Assembly (NCBI RefSeq): GCF_006715635.1
Contig: NZ_VFNP01000002.1
Location: forward strand, 992,001-1,056,000
Length of the DNA stretch: 64,000 nucleotides
Direction: 5' to 3'
From: Streptomyces sp. SLBN-118
GTDB taxonomy: Bacteria; Actinomycetota; Actinomycetes; Streptomycetales; Streptomycetaceae
The translations under genes were made by a program, and so were the position numbers. The notes under the pieces were generated by a model. That model was not told where the DNA came from, ran no database searches, and worked only from the letters and a program-made list of their open reading frames with translations. Positions 33,270 through 42,118 of the stretch are shown one piece after another; the first letter of the stretch is position 1, and each line of letters opens with the position of its first letter.

Positions 33270-33906
33270 GCCGGCGGAGCCGTTTCCAGCAGGACAGGAC
33301 ATCGTCGGTCGTGGTGATGGTGGCGACCAGCGCCAGAGTGTTGCGGACCATCGCGGGGGTGTACTCGGCCGGCACCCCCGCGATGGCGTCCTGCGGAACC
33401 ACCGCCGTGTAGCCGTGGTTGACCGCGTCGAAGACGGCGTTGGGGATGGCGACATTCGCCGAGACCCCGGTGACGACAAGCGTGCGGCAGCCGAGATTGC
33501 GCAGCAGCGCGTCGACGTCCGTGCCCGCGATGGGTGACAGGCCGTGCAGCCGCCGTACGACGAGATCCTCGTCCGCGACCCGAATCGGCGGTGCGATCCG
33601 GACGGCCGTCGTACCGGAGAGCTGTTGGACGGGCAGCCGGGCGGCGGCGCGGAACAGCCGGGCGTTGTGGTTGGCGCCGCGCCCGTCGGGACGCCGCTCG
33701 GCGACCGCGTGGAGCACCTGCACGCCCGTCTCATGAGCCCCGGCGACCAACCGGGCGACCTTGTGGAGCGCGCCGGACGAGTCGGCCTGCGCGGCGAGTT
33801 CGGGCAGCGCGCTGTCCTTCCCGACGACACCTTGCTGGCACTCGACGGTGAGAAGCACGGTGGTGGCCGGGTCGAGCTGTTCCAGGAGCTGTTCGACGGA
33901 CGGCAC
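33256..33906 (-). CDS. Isochorismatase-family hydrolase lacking the usual nucleophilic Cys
   Basis: The 216-aa protein has the isochorismatase fold: LLTVECQQGVVG in place of the usual VxDMQ, a middle region with GTDVDALLRNLG, and TGVSANVAIPNAVFDAVNHGY where cysteine hydrolases have TGV-x-T-x-x-C. The nucleophile position is Ala or Ile, and the usual aspartate of strand 1 is Glu. True isochorismatases (PhzD, EntB) also lack Cys, so it may be a vinyl-ether hydrolase or an inactive member. GTG 33906 follows GAGAGGGG. Confidence 0.8.
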   Translation of the reverse strand: MPSVEQLLEQLDPATTVLLTVECQQGVVGKDSALPELAAQADSSGALHKVARLVAGAHETGVQVLHAVAERRPDGRGANHNARLFRAAARLPVQQLSGTTAVRIAPPIRVADEDLVVRRLHGLSPIAGTDVDALLRNLGCRTLVVTGVSANVAIPNAVFDAVNHGYTAVVPQDAIAGVPAEYTPAMVRNTLALVATITTTDDVLSCWKRLRRPTPA

Positions 33907-34040
33907 GACGTCCCCTCTCCACTCGGAGCATCGAAGCGCTGGGCGCGCGACGGTAACCGCCATTGCGCGATGACGGAAGAGCCCTCATGATTTCTGACAC
34001 TCAGTCAATTACATGGGTCAGCCAGGAGGAGGGACCGCGC

Positions 34041-34508
34041 ATGGCCGTCACACAACGCCGGGGCCGTCGCATCATGATGACGCCCGCCGAACTGGACGAG
34101 TTCCTGGCCGGGCAACGCACCTGCAGGGTGGCCACCGTGTCCGCGGACGGCCGACCGCATGTCAGCGCCCTGTGGTTCGCCTGGGACGGGACTTCACTGT
34201 GGCTGTACTCCATCACCCGCAGCCGCCGATGGGCCGAGCTGCGGGCCGACCCGCGGATCGCGGTCGTGATCGACGACGGCGAGGAGTACGGGGAGCTGCG
34301 CGGCGTCGAGCTCTCCGGTACAGCCGTCTTCGTCGGCGAGGCACCGCGCACCGGTGAGCCGTGCCCCGAACTGGACGTACCGGAAAGCCTGTTCGCGCGG
34401 AAGAACTTCGGCATCGACCAGATGCCGCACGACGGCAGGCATGCCTGGCTGCGGCTGACTCCTGATGCGATCGCGTCGTGGGACTTCAGAAAGCTGTCGG
34501 GCCTCTGA
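34041..34508 (+). CDS. Pyridoxamine 5'-phosphate oxidase-like flavin/F420-binding protein
   Basis: The 155-aa split-barrel protein has FLAGQRTCRVATVSADGRPHVSALWFAWDGTSLWLYS and RRWAELRADPRIAVVIDDG. These fit the PPOX-class family, in which actinobacterial members often use F420H2. ATG 34041 follows AGGAGGAGG. Substrate unknown. It converges on the LysR gene, 87 nt away. Confidence 0.85.
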   Translation: MAVTQRRGRRIMMTPAELDEFLAGQRTCRVATVSADGRPHVSALWFAWDGTSLWLYSITRSRRWAELRADPRIAVVIDDGEEYGELRGVELSGTAVFVGEAPRTGEPCPELDVPESLFARKNFGIDQMPHDGRHAWLRLTPDAIASWDFRKLSGL

Positions 34509-34595
34509 GCGGTCGCAGACGCTGTGGCCGACGAACTCGCAGCCAGGGTCTTTCCGGACGCAGCTACTGTCAGGCCGCAGTAAGACGCGCTGCTG

Positions 34596-35516
34596 TCAGG
34601 CCGCCGAGCCCTTCGTGCCTTCCCTGCCGGCGGCTTCGCGCAGCGCCGCGACCACCGCCCTGATCGACGGCCGACGGTCGGCGTCCGTCCGCCACAACGC
34701 GTAGATGTGCCTGAGCATCCGCTGCCGTACCGGTACCAGCCGCACACCCTCCGGCACCCAGCCGCGCCCCAGCCTGGGCGTCACGCACACCCCCAGCCCT
34801 GCCTCGATGAGTGCCAGCTGCGTGTGGTGCTCCTCCGCCATGTGCGCGATCCGTGGCTCGAAGCCCTTCGAGCGCAGCGTGAACATCAGCCACTCGTAAC
34901 AGAATTCGCCTTCCGGCCACGACACCCAGTCGTCCTTCGCGAACTCCTCCAGATCCACCTCGGTCCGGTCCGCCAGCGGATGATCCGCGGGCATGGCGAC
35001 ATCGGGGATGTCGTCGAGCAGATGGGCCTGGGCGAGCCCGCCGGGCATGGGCAGTCGTTTGTTGCTCCAGTCGAGAACGACGGCGAGGTCGAGGTCGCCC
35101 CTGACCACCTCCCTGATCCCCTGTTCGGGCTCCACCTCGCGTGAGCGCACGCGCAGTTCGGGATGGGCCGAGCGCAGTGAGGTCAAGGCGGCCGGGAAGA
35201 GGCCGCGGGCGGCCGTCGGAAACGCCCCGATCCGCACCTCACCGACGACCTGTCCGCGCTGTGCCTCGATGTCGGACTGGGCGAGTTCGACTTGGGACAG
35301 GATGCGGGCGGCATGGCCGGCGAGCAGCTGGCCGGCGTCCGTGAGACGGACTCCGCGCCCGTTCTTCGCCAGCAGCTGCTGACCCACCTCCCGCTCCAGC
35401 TTCGCCATCTGCTGGGAGACGGCCGAGGTCGTCACATGCAGTCCGTCGGCCGCTGCGCTGACCGAGCCGTGACGGGCCAGCGCGTCCAGTGTCCGCAGGC
35501 GCTCCAGATTCAACAT
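34596..35516 (-). CDS. LysR-family transcriptional regulator
   Basis: The 306-aa protein has an N-terminal winged helix (LERLRTLDALARHGSVSAAADGLHVTTSAVSQQMAKLEREVG) and a periplasmic-binding-like effector domain. ATG 35516 is the start. It is divergent from an EamA transporter with a 74-nt gap containing an inverted repeat, so it very probably controls that exporter and itself. Effector unknown. Confidence 0.92.
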   Translation of the reverse strand: MLNLERLRTLDALARHGSVSAAADGLHVTTSAVSQQMAKLEREVGQQLLAKNGRGVRLTDAGQLLAGHAARILSQVELAQSDIEAQRGQVVGEVRIGAFPTAARGLFPAALTSLRSAHPELRVRSREVEPEQGIREVVRGDLDLAVVLDWSNKRLPMPGGLAQAHLLDDIPDVAMPADHPLADRTEVDLEEFAKDDWVSWPEGEFCYEWLMFTLRSKGFEPRIAHMAEEHHTQLALIEAGLGVCVTPRLGRGWVPEGVRLVPVRQRMLRHIYALWRTDADRRPSIRAVVAALREAAGREGTKGSAA

Positions 35517-35528
35517 GTAAGCAATACT

Positions 35529-35556
35529 AAGCGAAGGCGGCAAATAATTCTCGCTT
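35529..35556. promoter_or_regulatory. Inverted repeat in LysR/EamA divergent promoter
   Basis: AAGCGA (35529-35534) and TCGCTT (35551-35556) form a perfect 6-bp repeat with a 16-bp AT-richer spacer. The size fits a LysR recognition or activation site. Binding is inferred from position only. Confidence 0.4.
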
Positions 35557-35590
35557 GTCCTACGAGATCGGGGACGCGATCGTTGACGCC

Positions 35591-36547
35591 ATGAGCACCG
35601 CTGTCCCCTCCAGAACCTCTTCGGCACCCACCCTCACCCCGACCGGCTCCGCACGCCGCCGCGGCCTCGACTGGCGCATCCGGTTCGCGGTGCTCTCCAC
35701 CGTCTGGGGCTTCAGCTTCCTCCTCATCAAGGTCGGCACCGGCGCGTACGCCCCCTTTCAAGTGACGTTCGGCCGGCTTTTGTTCGGTACGGCGGTGCTG
35801 GCCGTCGCGATGACGGTCCGGCGGGACCGACTGCCGCGCGGAATCCGCACCTGGATGCACCTGGCCGTGGCCGCCTTCCTGCTCAATGCGCTGCCGTTCT
35901 CACTCTTCGCCTACTCCGAGCTGACGATCCCCTCGACGCTTGCCGGGATCTGCAACGCCACCTCGCCGCTGTGGGGCATGGCTCTGTCGATGGTTGCTCT
36001 CTTCGAGGACCGGCCCACCCGCCGCCGGGTCGCCGGGCTGGGCATCGGCTTCCTCGGCGTGCTGACGGTGCTCGGTGCCTGGCAGGGCTTTTCGGGGCTC
36101 GACCTCGGCGGCACGGCGATGGCGCTGCTCGCCTCGCTGAGCTATCCGATCGGCTGGATCTATGTCCGCCGCACACTGGCCGGCAGCAGCCATTCCAACC
36201 TCTCGCTGACCGGTGCCCAGCTATTGCTCGCGACTGTTCAACTAGCTGTTGTGACGCCGCTGTTCACCACGCTGCCGACGTCCTTCCCGCTGCTCCCGCT
36301 GCTGGCGGTGATCGCGCTCGGCGCCCTGGGAACGGGCTTCGCGCTGCTCCTCCAATACGGCCTGGTGGCGGAGGTCGGCCCCACGACCGCGCAGATGGTC
36401 ACGTACTTCATTCCGGTCATCGCGACAGCTGCGGGAGTCGCGGTACTGGGCGAGCAGCTCGGCTGGAACACGCCGGTCGGCGCGCTGATCGTCCTGGCGG
36501 GCGCGGCTCTGACCCAGAGCAGGCCGAAGGCGCCCTCCGCGCCATAA
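35591..36547 (+). CDS. EamA/DMT-family transporter
   Basis: The 318-aa membrane protein has two EamA repeats: FAVLSTVWGFSFLLIKVG in helix 1, YSELTIPSTLAGICNATSPLWG in helix 4 of the first repeat, and TTAQMVTYFIPVIATAAGVAVLGEQLG in the second. ATG 35591 is chosen; the N-terminal 28 residues are cytosolic and Ser/Thr/Pro-rich. It is probably an amino-acid or metabolite exporter. It is divergent from LysR and nearly abuts the convergent MocR gene, 3 nt apart. Confidence 0.9.
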   Translation: MSTAVPSRTSSAPTLTPTGSARRRGLDWRIRFAVLSTVWGFSFLLIKVGTGAYAPFQVTFGRLLFGTAVLAVAMTVRRDRLPRGIRTWMHLAVAAFLLNALPFSLFAYSELTIPSTLAGICNATSPLWGMALSMVALFEDRPTRRRVAGLGIGFLGVLTVLGAWQGFSGLDLGGTAMALLASLSYPIGWIYVRRTLAGSSHSNLSLTGAQLLLATVQLAVVTPLFTTLPTSFPLLPLLAVIALGALGTGFALLLQYGLVAEVGPTTAQMVTYFIPVIATAAGVAVLGEQLGWNTPVGALIVLAGAALTQSRPKAPSAP

Positions 36548-36550
36548 GTC

Positions 36551-37891
36551 CTAGCCGTAGCTGCGCGCGGGCGGCGGGCCGGCCGCCGCGGCGACCGCGT
36601 CGGCAACCTGCCCGATCTCGTCCATCGCCAGGCCCGAGACGGTGAGCCGCACGGCGGGCGGCGACGACATCCGGAAGCGGGCCCCCGGCGCCACAGCCCA
36701 CCCCGCGCGCAGCAGCCGGGTCACGGCTCCGGTCTCGTCGGGCACGGGCACCCAGACGTTCATGCCGCTGCGGCCGCGGGCCTGGACACCGCGCTCTGCG
36801 AGGGCCTGTACGAGCGCGTCGCGGCGCTGCCCGTAGGAGCGTGCGACCTCCCGGGAATCCACAGCTCCGGACGTCCACAGCTGGACGACCGCGCGCTGGA
36901 GCAGCCTGCTGACCCAGCCCGGTCCGAGCCCCTGCCGGGCCATCACGCGATCCACGGTGACGGCGTCGCCCGTGAGCACGGCGACGCGCAGATCCGGGCC
37001 GTACGCCTTGGCCGTGGAGCGTACGAGCGCCCAGCTGCCCGTCGGCCCCGCGAGGGGGTACAGGGGCAGATCGACGATGGCGTGCCCGTGGTCGTCCTCG
37101 ATGAGCAGGGTGTGGGGGAACTGGGCAAGTACCGCGCGCAGTTCACGCGCGCGTGCCCTGCTCACGGCTGCGCCGGTGGGATTCTGGGCACGGTCGGTGA
37201 CGATGAGCGCCCTGGCTCCGCCGGTCAGTGCCCGCCGCACCTCGCCCGGCAGCGGCCCCTCGTCGTCGAGGCCGACCGGTACGGGCTTCAGGCCCAGCGT
37301 CGACACCAGATCCAGCAGACTCCCCCAGCCTGGGTCCTCGACGGCGACGGCGTCACCGGGCTTGAGGTGGGCGGCAAGTACACGCTCGATGGCGTCCAGC
37401 GACCCCGATGTGACGGCGACCGGCCCATAGGGCACCCCGTCGGCGTCCATCGCGGCTCGGGCGAGACGCCCGAACTCCGCGTCGACAGAGGCCTGTCCGT
37501 ACAGACCGGGCTCCTGGGCATTGCGCCGGGCCGCGGCGGCGAGGGCTTCGTGCAGCGGGGGCAGCAGTGCGGGGTCCGGGTTTCCCTCGCCGAGGTCCCG
37601 CACTCCGGGGGGCGCTTCGACCCCGATGGTCCCGCGGGGGGTGCCGGCCGGGCGTGGGCGCACTCGGCTGCCCTTACGTCCGGCGGTCTCGATCACCCCG
37701 CGTTCGCGCAGGGTCCGGTACGCGGACGCGACGGTGTTCGGGTTGACGCCGAGCTCCGCTGCCAACTCCCGCATGGGCGGCAGCAGGTGCCCCGGCTCGA
37801 GGTCGCCCGTGCCGACCCCGCGCTCGACGCTGGCGGCAATCTCCGATGCGCGGCGCCCTACGATCCGATACTCTCCTAGCACAAACGACAT
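36551..37891 (-). CDS. MocR-family (GntR/aminotransferase) regulator
   Basis: The 446-aa protein has a GntR winged helix (8-75: HLLPPMRELAAELGVNPNTVASAYRTL) joined to a fold-type I aminotransferase domain. The PLP-binding lysine is K295 in STAKAYGPD, and NPTG is at 237-240. The ATG at 37891 has no Shine-Dalgarno and lies 2 nt from a 12-bp palindrome, so a leaderless transcript and autoregulation are likely. It is divergent from a flavoprotein of the PPOX family. That pairing, plus PLP sensing, suggests control of vitamin B6 or a PLP-linked pathway, as for PdxR; no pdxST genes are adjacent. Confidence 0.9.
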   Translation of the reverse strand: MSFVLGEYRIVGRRASEIAASVERGVGTGDLEPGHLLPPMRELAAELGVNPNTVASAYRTLRERGVIETAGRKGSRVRPRPAGTPRGTIGVEAPPGVRDLGEGNPDPALLPPLHEALAAAARRNAQEPGLYGQASVDAEFGRLARAAMDADGVPYGPVAVTSGSLDAIERVLAAHLKPGDAVAVEDPGWGSLLDLVSTLGLKPVPVGLDDEGPLPGEVRRALTGGARALIVTDRAQNPTGAAVSRARARELRAVLAQFPHTLLIEDDHGHAIVDLPLYPLAGPTGSWALVRSTAKAYGPDLRVAVLTGDAVTVDRVMARQGLGPGWVSRLLQRAVVQLWTSGAVDSREVARSYGQRRDALVQALAERGVQARGRSGMNVWVPVPDETGAVTRLLRAGWAVAPGARFRMSSPPAVRLTVSGLAMDEIGQVADAVAAAAGPPPARSYG

Positions 37892-37893
37892 TA

Positions 37894-37905
37894 TGCACTA
37901 GTGCA
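37894..37905. promoter_or_regulatory. Perfect 12-bp palindrome between MocR and PPOX-like genes
   Basis: TGCACTAGTGCA lies 2 nt upstream of the MocR start codon and 12 nt before the ATG of the divergent gene. A protein bound here would block both starts. It has the same TGCAC/GTGCA arms as the XRE-cupin operator at 5777-5795. Confidence 0.55.
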
Positions 37906-37917
37906 ATGGAGAAGGCA

Positions 37918-38574
37918 ATGCCGGACGCATACGAGCCGACCGACCGCACCGTCCCGACGCGTGCCAAGGAGCGCGCGGCGTACGACCGCGAGCTGGTCCA
38001 CTCGATACTGGACGGGGCGTATGTCTGCCACCTCGGTTTCGTCCGTGACGGCGCGCCGGTTGTCCTGCCGACGCTGTACGCCCGCGTCGACGACCGCCTC
38101 TACATACACGGCTCGACGGGCTCACGCCCCCTCCGCATGGCGGGTGAGCCGGATCCGGGCCTCGCCGTATGCCTGACGGTCACTCATGTCGACGGCCTGG
38201 TCCTGGCCCGCTCGGCCTTCCACCACTCGATCAACTACCGCTCGGTCGTGGTCCACGGCACGGCCCACCAGGTCACGGACGTCAAGGAGAAGCGCACGGC
38301 CCTGGACGCCCTGGTGGACCATGTGGTCCCGGGCCGCTCACTCGACTCGCGCCCGGCCAACCCGAAGGAACTGGCGGCGACGGCCGTCCTGCGCCTGGAC
38401 CTGACGGAGGTCTCGGCCAAGCTCCGCACGGGCGGCCCGAACGACGACGCGGAGGACACGGCGCTCCCGTACTGGACAGGGGTGGTCCCCGTGACCACGA
38501 ACCTGGGAACCCCCCTCCCGGCGGCGGACCTGGACGAGTCGATCGGCGTACCGGCCTACCTGACGCGGAGCTGA
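37918..38574 (+). CDS. Pyridoxamine 5'-phosphate oxidase-family FMN-binding protein
   Basis: The 218-aa split-barrel protein has LVHSILDGAYVCHLGFVRDGAPVVLPTLYARVDDRLYIHGSTGSRPLR, RSAFHHSINYRSVVVHG and an RPANPKELAATAVLRLDL tail, which place it among FMN-binding PPOX-like proteins. ATG 37918 is preferred over ATG 37906 because GGAG lies 6 nt upstream. It is divergent from MocR and probably its target; a link to B6 salvage is inference. Confidence 0.87.
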   Translation: MPDAYEPTDRTVPTRAKERAAYDRELVHSILDGAYVCHLGFVRDGAPVVLPTLYARVDDRLYIHGSTGSRPLRMAGEPDPGLAVCLTVTHVDGLVLARSAFHHSINYRSVVVHGTAHQVTDVKEKRTALDALVDHVVPGRSLDSRPANPKELAATAVLRLDLTEVSAKLRTGGPNDDAEDTALPYWTGVVPVTTNLGTPLPAADLDESIGVPAYLTRS

Positions 38575-38587
38575 GCTCTCAGCCCGG

Positions 38588-38612
38588 GGGGTCGGGGCCG
38601 CGCCCCCACCCC
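38588..38612. terminator. Bidirectional hairpin between convergent genes
   Basis: GGGGT and GGGG pair with CCCC and ACCCC around a CCGCG loop, with one mismatch. It sits in the 47-nt gap between the PPOX-like gene and the EamA gene. There is no U-tract, as is usual in Streptomyces. Confidence 0.5.
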
Positions 38613-38621
38613 ACGCATCTC

Positions 38622-39620
38622 CTACCGCCGCCCCACGCGCGTCTCCGCCACTGCCAGCCCCGCCACCGCCGTCAGCAGCAGCAGCGTCCCCGCCACCGTC
38701 GCCGCCGTCAGCCGCTCGTCCAGCACCGTCACGGCGATGACTGCCGCGCTCACCGGTTCGAGCAGCATGATCACCGAGACCGTCGCGGCCCGGACCACCG
38801 CCGCCCCGGCAAAGTAGAGGGCGTACGCAAGCGCCGTGGGCACCGCCGCCACATAGGCGAGCAGCAAGACCACACGCCCCAGTTCCTCGGTGTGCGGGAG
38901 CAGCCCCTCCGCCAGCGCCGGCGGCAGCAGCCCCACAGCTCCGATCGCGAACGCCCAGGCCGTAGTGGAGAGCGAGTCGCCGCCGCCACCGCCGCGTCCG
39001 AGCCACCGCGTCAGCAGGGTGATCGCCGCGTATCCGGCAGCGGAGAGCACGGCGAGGGCGACGCCCACCGGCCGTACTGTCCCGCCCCCGCCGCCGAGTA
39101 CGAGCACGAGCAGGCCGGACAGTGCCCCGGTGACCGCCATGACGCCGCCGCGCCCGAGCCGCTCGCCCATCGTCAGCCGCGCACCCACCGCGATCAGTAC
39201 GGGGCCCGCGCCCAGCGTGACGACCGTGCCGACGGCGAGCCCCGTCACCTCGACGGCCGCGAAGTAGGCGCTCTGGAAGACGGTGAGGCCGATACCCGTG
39301 GCCACAATCCGCAGCAGCCGGCGACGGCGGGGTTCACCGGCCGCGGGGCGGCGCACGGCAGTCCTGCGCCGCATGCGCAGCGCCAGCACGCCCAGCAGCA
39401 GCACCAGCCCCCCGGCGCAGCGCCAGAACGACAGCGCGAGAGGACCGAGGTCGCTCGCCTGGAAGACCAGCGAGGCAGCCGCGCCCGCGGTCCCCCAGGC
39501 GACCCCGGCGAAGATCAGATAGAGCAGGCTCCGCCCGACGGGCGCAAGGCTCGGCAGCGGGCCCGGCACCGGCACATGTGCGGGCACGCCGACAGCGGGA
39601 GTTGAGGACATTTTCGACAC
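38622..39620 (-). CDS. EamA/DMT-family transporter
   Basis: The 332-aa membrane protein has [19 protein letters not shown] in helix 1, [31 protein letters not shown] and [26 protein letters not shown], so two complete EamA repeats. GTG 39620 has GGAGAAG upstream; an ATG 9 nt later is a weaker alternative. Cargo unknown. A second EamA gene starts upstream on the same strand, 162 nt from it. Confidence 0.88.
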   Translation of the reverse strand: MSKMSSTPAVGVPAHVPVPGPLPSLAPVGRSLLYLIFAGVAWGTAGAAASLVFQASDLGPLALSFWRCAGGLVLLLGVLALRMRRRTAVRRPAAGEPRRRRLLRIVATGIGLTVFQSAYFAAVEVTGLAVGTVVTLGAGPVLIAVGARLTMGERLGRGGVMAVTGALSGLLVLVLGGGGGTVRPVGVALAVLSAAGYAAITLLTRWLGRGGGGGDSLSTTAWAFAIGAVGLLPPALAEGLLPHTEELGRVVLLLAYVAAVPTALAYALYFAGAAVVRAATVSVIMLLEPVSAAVIAVTVLDERLTAATVAGTLLLLTAVAGLAVAETRVGRR

Positions 39621-39782
39621 GTGACTTCTCCGTGTGAAGAACGGGATGGTGGGTCGCTCGGCTCCGTCACGCGGGCAGCGACTGACCACTCGGGGACACC
39701 CCGAGCCCGGTCTTCGTCAACGGCTGGCCGCCCGCGCTAAGCGGCAGGCGGCGGAAGTACGGTCGAATGCATGGCCGTCACC

Positions 39783-40775
39783 CTACGGGGCGGCGTGCGG
39801 GGCCGACAACCGTCCCTCGGGCACAGCGGAATCGGTGGGGCCACCCCCGGCGACCGGTCCGGACGGCGCCTTCGGAGCCTGTGACTGCGCGATGAACGCG
39901 CCCGCCAGCACCACAGCACCGCCGAAGATCTGCGGCACCGAGAGATGCTCCCGCAGCAGTACCCACGCCAGCACGGTCGCTATGACCGCCTCCAGGCATG
40001 CCACGACGCCCGCCACCTGCGGGGAGAGCCTGCGCACCGAGACGACTCCGGTGACATACGCGAGCACCGTGGCGATCAGGACGATCCAGCCGAGGAGAAG
40101 CGCCGCGGGCACCTGCGTGCCGCCCATGTCCGCGTTCGCGCCGAGGAGCGAGAAGTCCATCTCCCACGGCCGCGCCACCAGCGTCAGTACAGCCGCGCCG
40201 ATGAGCAGTCCGTACGCGATGACGCCCAGCGGGTCCGCCGCGTTCTCCCCGTCCCCGCCGTGGTCGGACAGGACGAAGTAGCCGACCTGGCAGCAGGCGG
40301 CGGCCAGGGCAAGCAGCAGCCCGACGACGTCGAAGCCGACACCCGACCACACCTCGACGACGCACGCGAGACCGGCGACGGCCAGAACCACGCCGAACGC
40401 GGCGGCCCTTGTGACCGGCCTGCGCTGGACGAAGCGCACCCATCCCAGGACGAGCGCGGGCGCGAGATATTCGATGAGGAGCGCGACACCGACGGGGATC
40501 CGGGAGATCGCCGCGAAATAGCAGGCCTGTACGCCCGCGACGGCGAGCAGCCCGAAGCCGACGAGCAGGGCGGGCCTGCGCAGCACGAGGTCACGGTGGC
40601 GCCAGACCACCGGCAGCATAACGAGGGCCGATCCGGCCACGCGAAGCCACACCACATGCAGCGGGTCGAGACCCGCTTCGATCAGCGGCTTGGCCGCCAC
40701 TCCCGATCCACCGAACGCGAACGCCGAGCCCAGGGCGAGTCCCAGGCCGGCGTTTCTTCCCATCGACGCTTGCAT
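39783..40775 (-). CDS. EamA/DMT-family transporter
   Basis: The 330-aa membrane protein has ALGSAFAFGGSGVAAKPLIEAGL in helix 1, CYFAAISRIPVGVALLIEYLAPALVLGWVRF and RLSPQVAGVVACLEAVIATVLAWVLLREHL. Its C-terminal 30 residues are a soluble Pro/Gly tail. ATG 40775 is used, and ATG 40763 is possible. It is only distantly similar to the neighbouring EamA protein, so the tandem pair does not look like a recent duplication. Confidence 0.87.
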   Translation of the reverse strand: MQASMGRNAGLGLALGSAFAFGGSGVAAKPLIEAGLDPLHVVWLRVAGSALVMLPVVWRHRDLVLRRPALLVGFGLLAVAGVQACYFAAISRIPVGVALLIEYLAPALVLGWVRFVQRRPVTRAAAFGVVLAVAGLACVVEVWSGVGFDVVGLLLALAAACCQVGYFVLSDHGGDGENAADPLGVIAYGLLIGAAVLTLVARPWEMDFSLLGANADMGGTQVPAALLLGWIVLIATVLAYVTGVVSVRRLSPQVAGVVACLEAVIATVLAWVLLREHLSVPQIFGGAVVLAGAFIAQSQAPKAPSGPVAGGGPTDSAVPEGRLSAPHAAP

Positions 40776-40858
40776 CGGCACATCATGACAGTGCACGACA
40801 GGACCGTCACCCCCGTGACACATGTCGAGACGCCCATACCTGGAGCTGCGTCCGGCGG

Positions 40859-41383
40859 TCAGCCGGCCGCAATCCGCCCGCCGAGCACAGCCGGGTCCAT
40901 CCCGGCTCTCCGCAGCACCTCCACGGCTCGGCACTCCCGATCCACGGCGAGGCAGGCGAGCAGATCAATGCCCGCAGCCCGTGCCTCGCCGCGCAGTTCG
41001 GCCCGCTCCAGCGCGGCCCCCATCGCGGCGGCAGCCGCCGGCGACCATCCCGACAGCCCGCCGTCCGTCTCGCGTACGACGGGAAGGGTGCCCGAGTCCT
41101 CCACCGACCCCTGCCAGCGCAGGCCGTATCCGATGCTGCGCTGCACGAGATAGCCGAGGACGCGGGCGACCTGCGGCCCGTCGCCGAGCGTCGTACGCAC
41201 CTCGGCGTCCGACTCGATCAGTGAGTGCAGCAGATGGGCCGTGTCGACCTGACGGTCGCCGTCACGAAGGGCCCTGCGGCGCGCACCCGCGACCACCGAG
41301 GCCAGCTCCACTGTGAGCCGTGCATCGATGTCCGTACGGGTGGCTGCGGGCCGCCGGGGCACCCGCGGGGCAGGGCTTTGCAC
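40859..41383 (-). CDS. Clp N-terminal (Clp_N repeat) domain protein
   Basis: The 174-aa protein lacks any ATPase domain. It has the Clp R-type repeat pattern ARRRALRDGDRQVDTAHLLHSLIESDAEVRTTLGDGPQVARVLGYL and a second half with AAAMGAALERAELRGEARAAGIDLLACLAVDRECRAVEVLRRAGMDPAVL. GTG 41383 follows GGGAGAT. Stand-alone Clp_N proteins may act as adaptors or decoys for the Clp chaperones; function is inferred. Confidence 0.82.
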   Translation of the reverse strand: MQSPAPRVPRRPAATRTDIDARLTVELASVVAGARRRALRDGDRQVDTAHLLHSLIESDAEVRTTLGDGPQVARVLGYLVQRSIGYGLRWQGSVEDSGTLPVVRETDGGLSGWSPAAAAAMGAALERAELRGEARAAGIDLLACLAVDRECRAVEVLRRAGMDPAVLGGRIAAG

Positions 41384-41624
41384 ATCTCCCAGCCCATCAG
41401 TTCCACAGGGCCCGGGCGTCCCCGCAAGGGCCCATGTGCGCCTCCCACGGAGGTTGGGCATGCGTGACCGGTTCCTCCTCCCTACGGATGAGATCGCGCC
41501 ACTTCTCCCCCAAGGGGGCGCGCCGCCTTGCCCGATCCAGACCTGACTGTTCATCAGTATTGAATGTTCGGGCAGGTCCGGCTACGTTCCGCGACACCGT
41601 AACCCGACATGAAGGGGTGGTCGT

Positions 41625-42053
41625 ATGGCCGAAGTCAGTGCCGAGGCCCGGATCGAGGCGCCGGCCGAGAAGGTCTGGGCCCAGCTGACGGACTTCACCA
41701 GCTACGGCCAGTGGAACGCCACCCACACCAGCTTCCCCAACGGCGGGCCGCAGACGCTGGAGCTGGGAGCCACCTATGACGAGAACATGAAACTCATGGG
41801 ATTTCCGGCCGAAGTCGCCTGGACCGTGGACGAGTTCGAGGCCGGCCGGGTGCTGGGGATCAAGGGCAAGGGACCTATGGGCGTCAGTGTCGGCAACCGC
41901 TACACCCTCACGCCCGACGGGAGCGCCACACAGGTGCGCATCGACGGAGAGTTCACCGGGGCCGCCGTGTCGCTGATGGCGGGCAAGCTGAAGGACTCGG
42001 CGACCGCCGCGCTCAACGAGTCGCTGCGCAAGCTGGGCGGACTCGTCACCTGA
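41625..42053 (+). CDS. SRPBCC (START-like) ligand-binding protein
   Basis: The 142-aa protein has the SRPBCC pattern: EARIEAPAEKVWAQLTDFTSYGQWNATHTSFP at the start and a long C-terminal helix (SLMAGKLKDSATAALNESLRKLG). It would bind a hydrophobic small molecule; the ligand is unknown. It is the last plus-strand gene before a strong terminator. Confidence 0.87.
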   Translation: MAEVSAEARIEAPAEKVWAQLTDFTSYGQWNATHTSFPNGGPQTLELGATYDENMKLMGFPAEVAWTVDEFEAGRVLGIKGKGPMGVSVGNRYTLTPDGSATQVRIDGEFTGAAVSLMAGKLKDSATAALNESLRKLGGLVT

Positions 42054-42072
42054 TGCCGGGCAGGACAACAAC

Positions 42073-42108
42073 GTGAAGGGCCCCGCACTCGTGCGCGGGG
42101 CCCTTCAC
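42073..42108. terminator. Strong 14-bp hairpin terminator
   Basis: GTGAAGGGCCCCGC pairs perfectly with GCGGGGCCCTTCAC around an 8-nt loop. It lies between the convergent SRPBCC and PadR genes and can serve both strands. Confidence 0.85.
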
Positions 42109-42118
42109 ATGCCATGAG

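Noticed and set aside
33984..34017. TGACACTCAGTCA-like repeats before the PPOX-like gene
   Set aside because: Short and imperfect. I could not separate an operator from chance.
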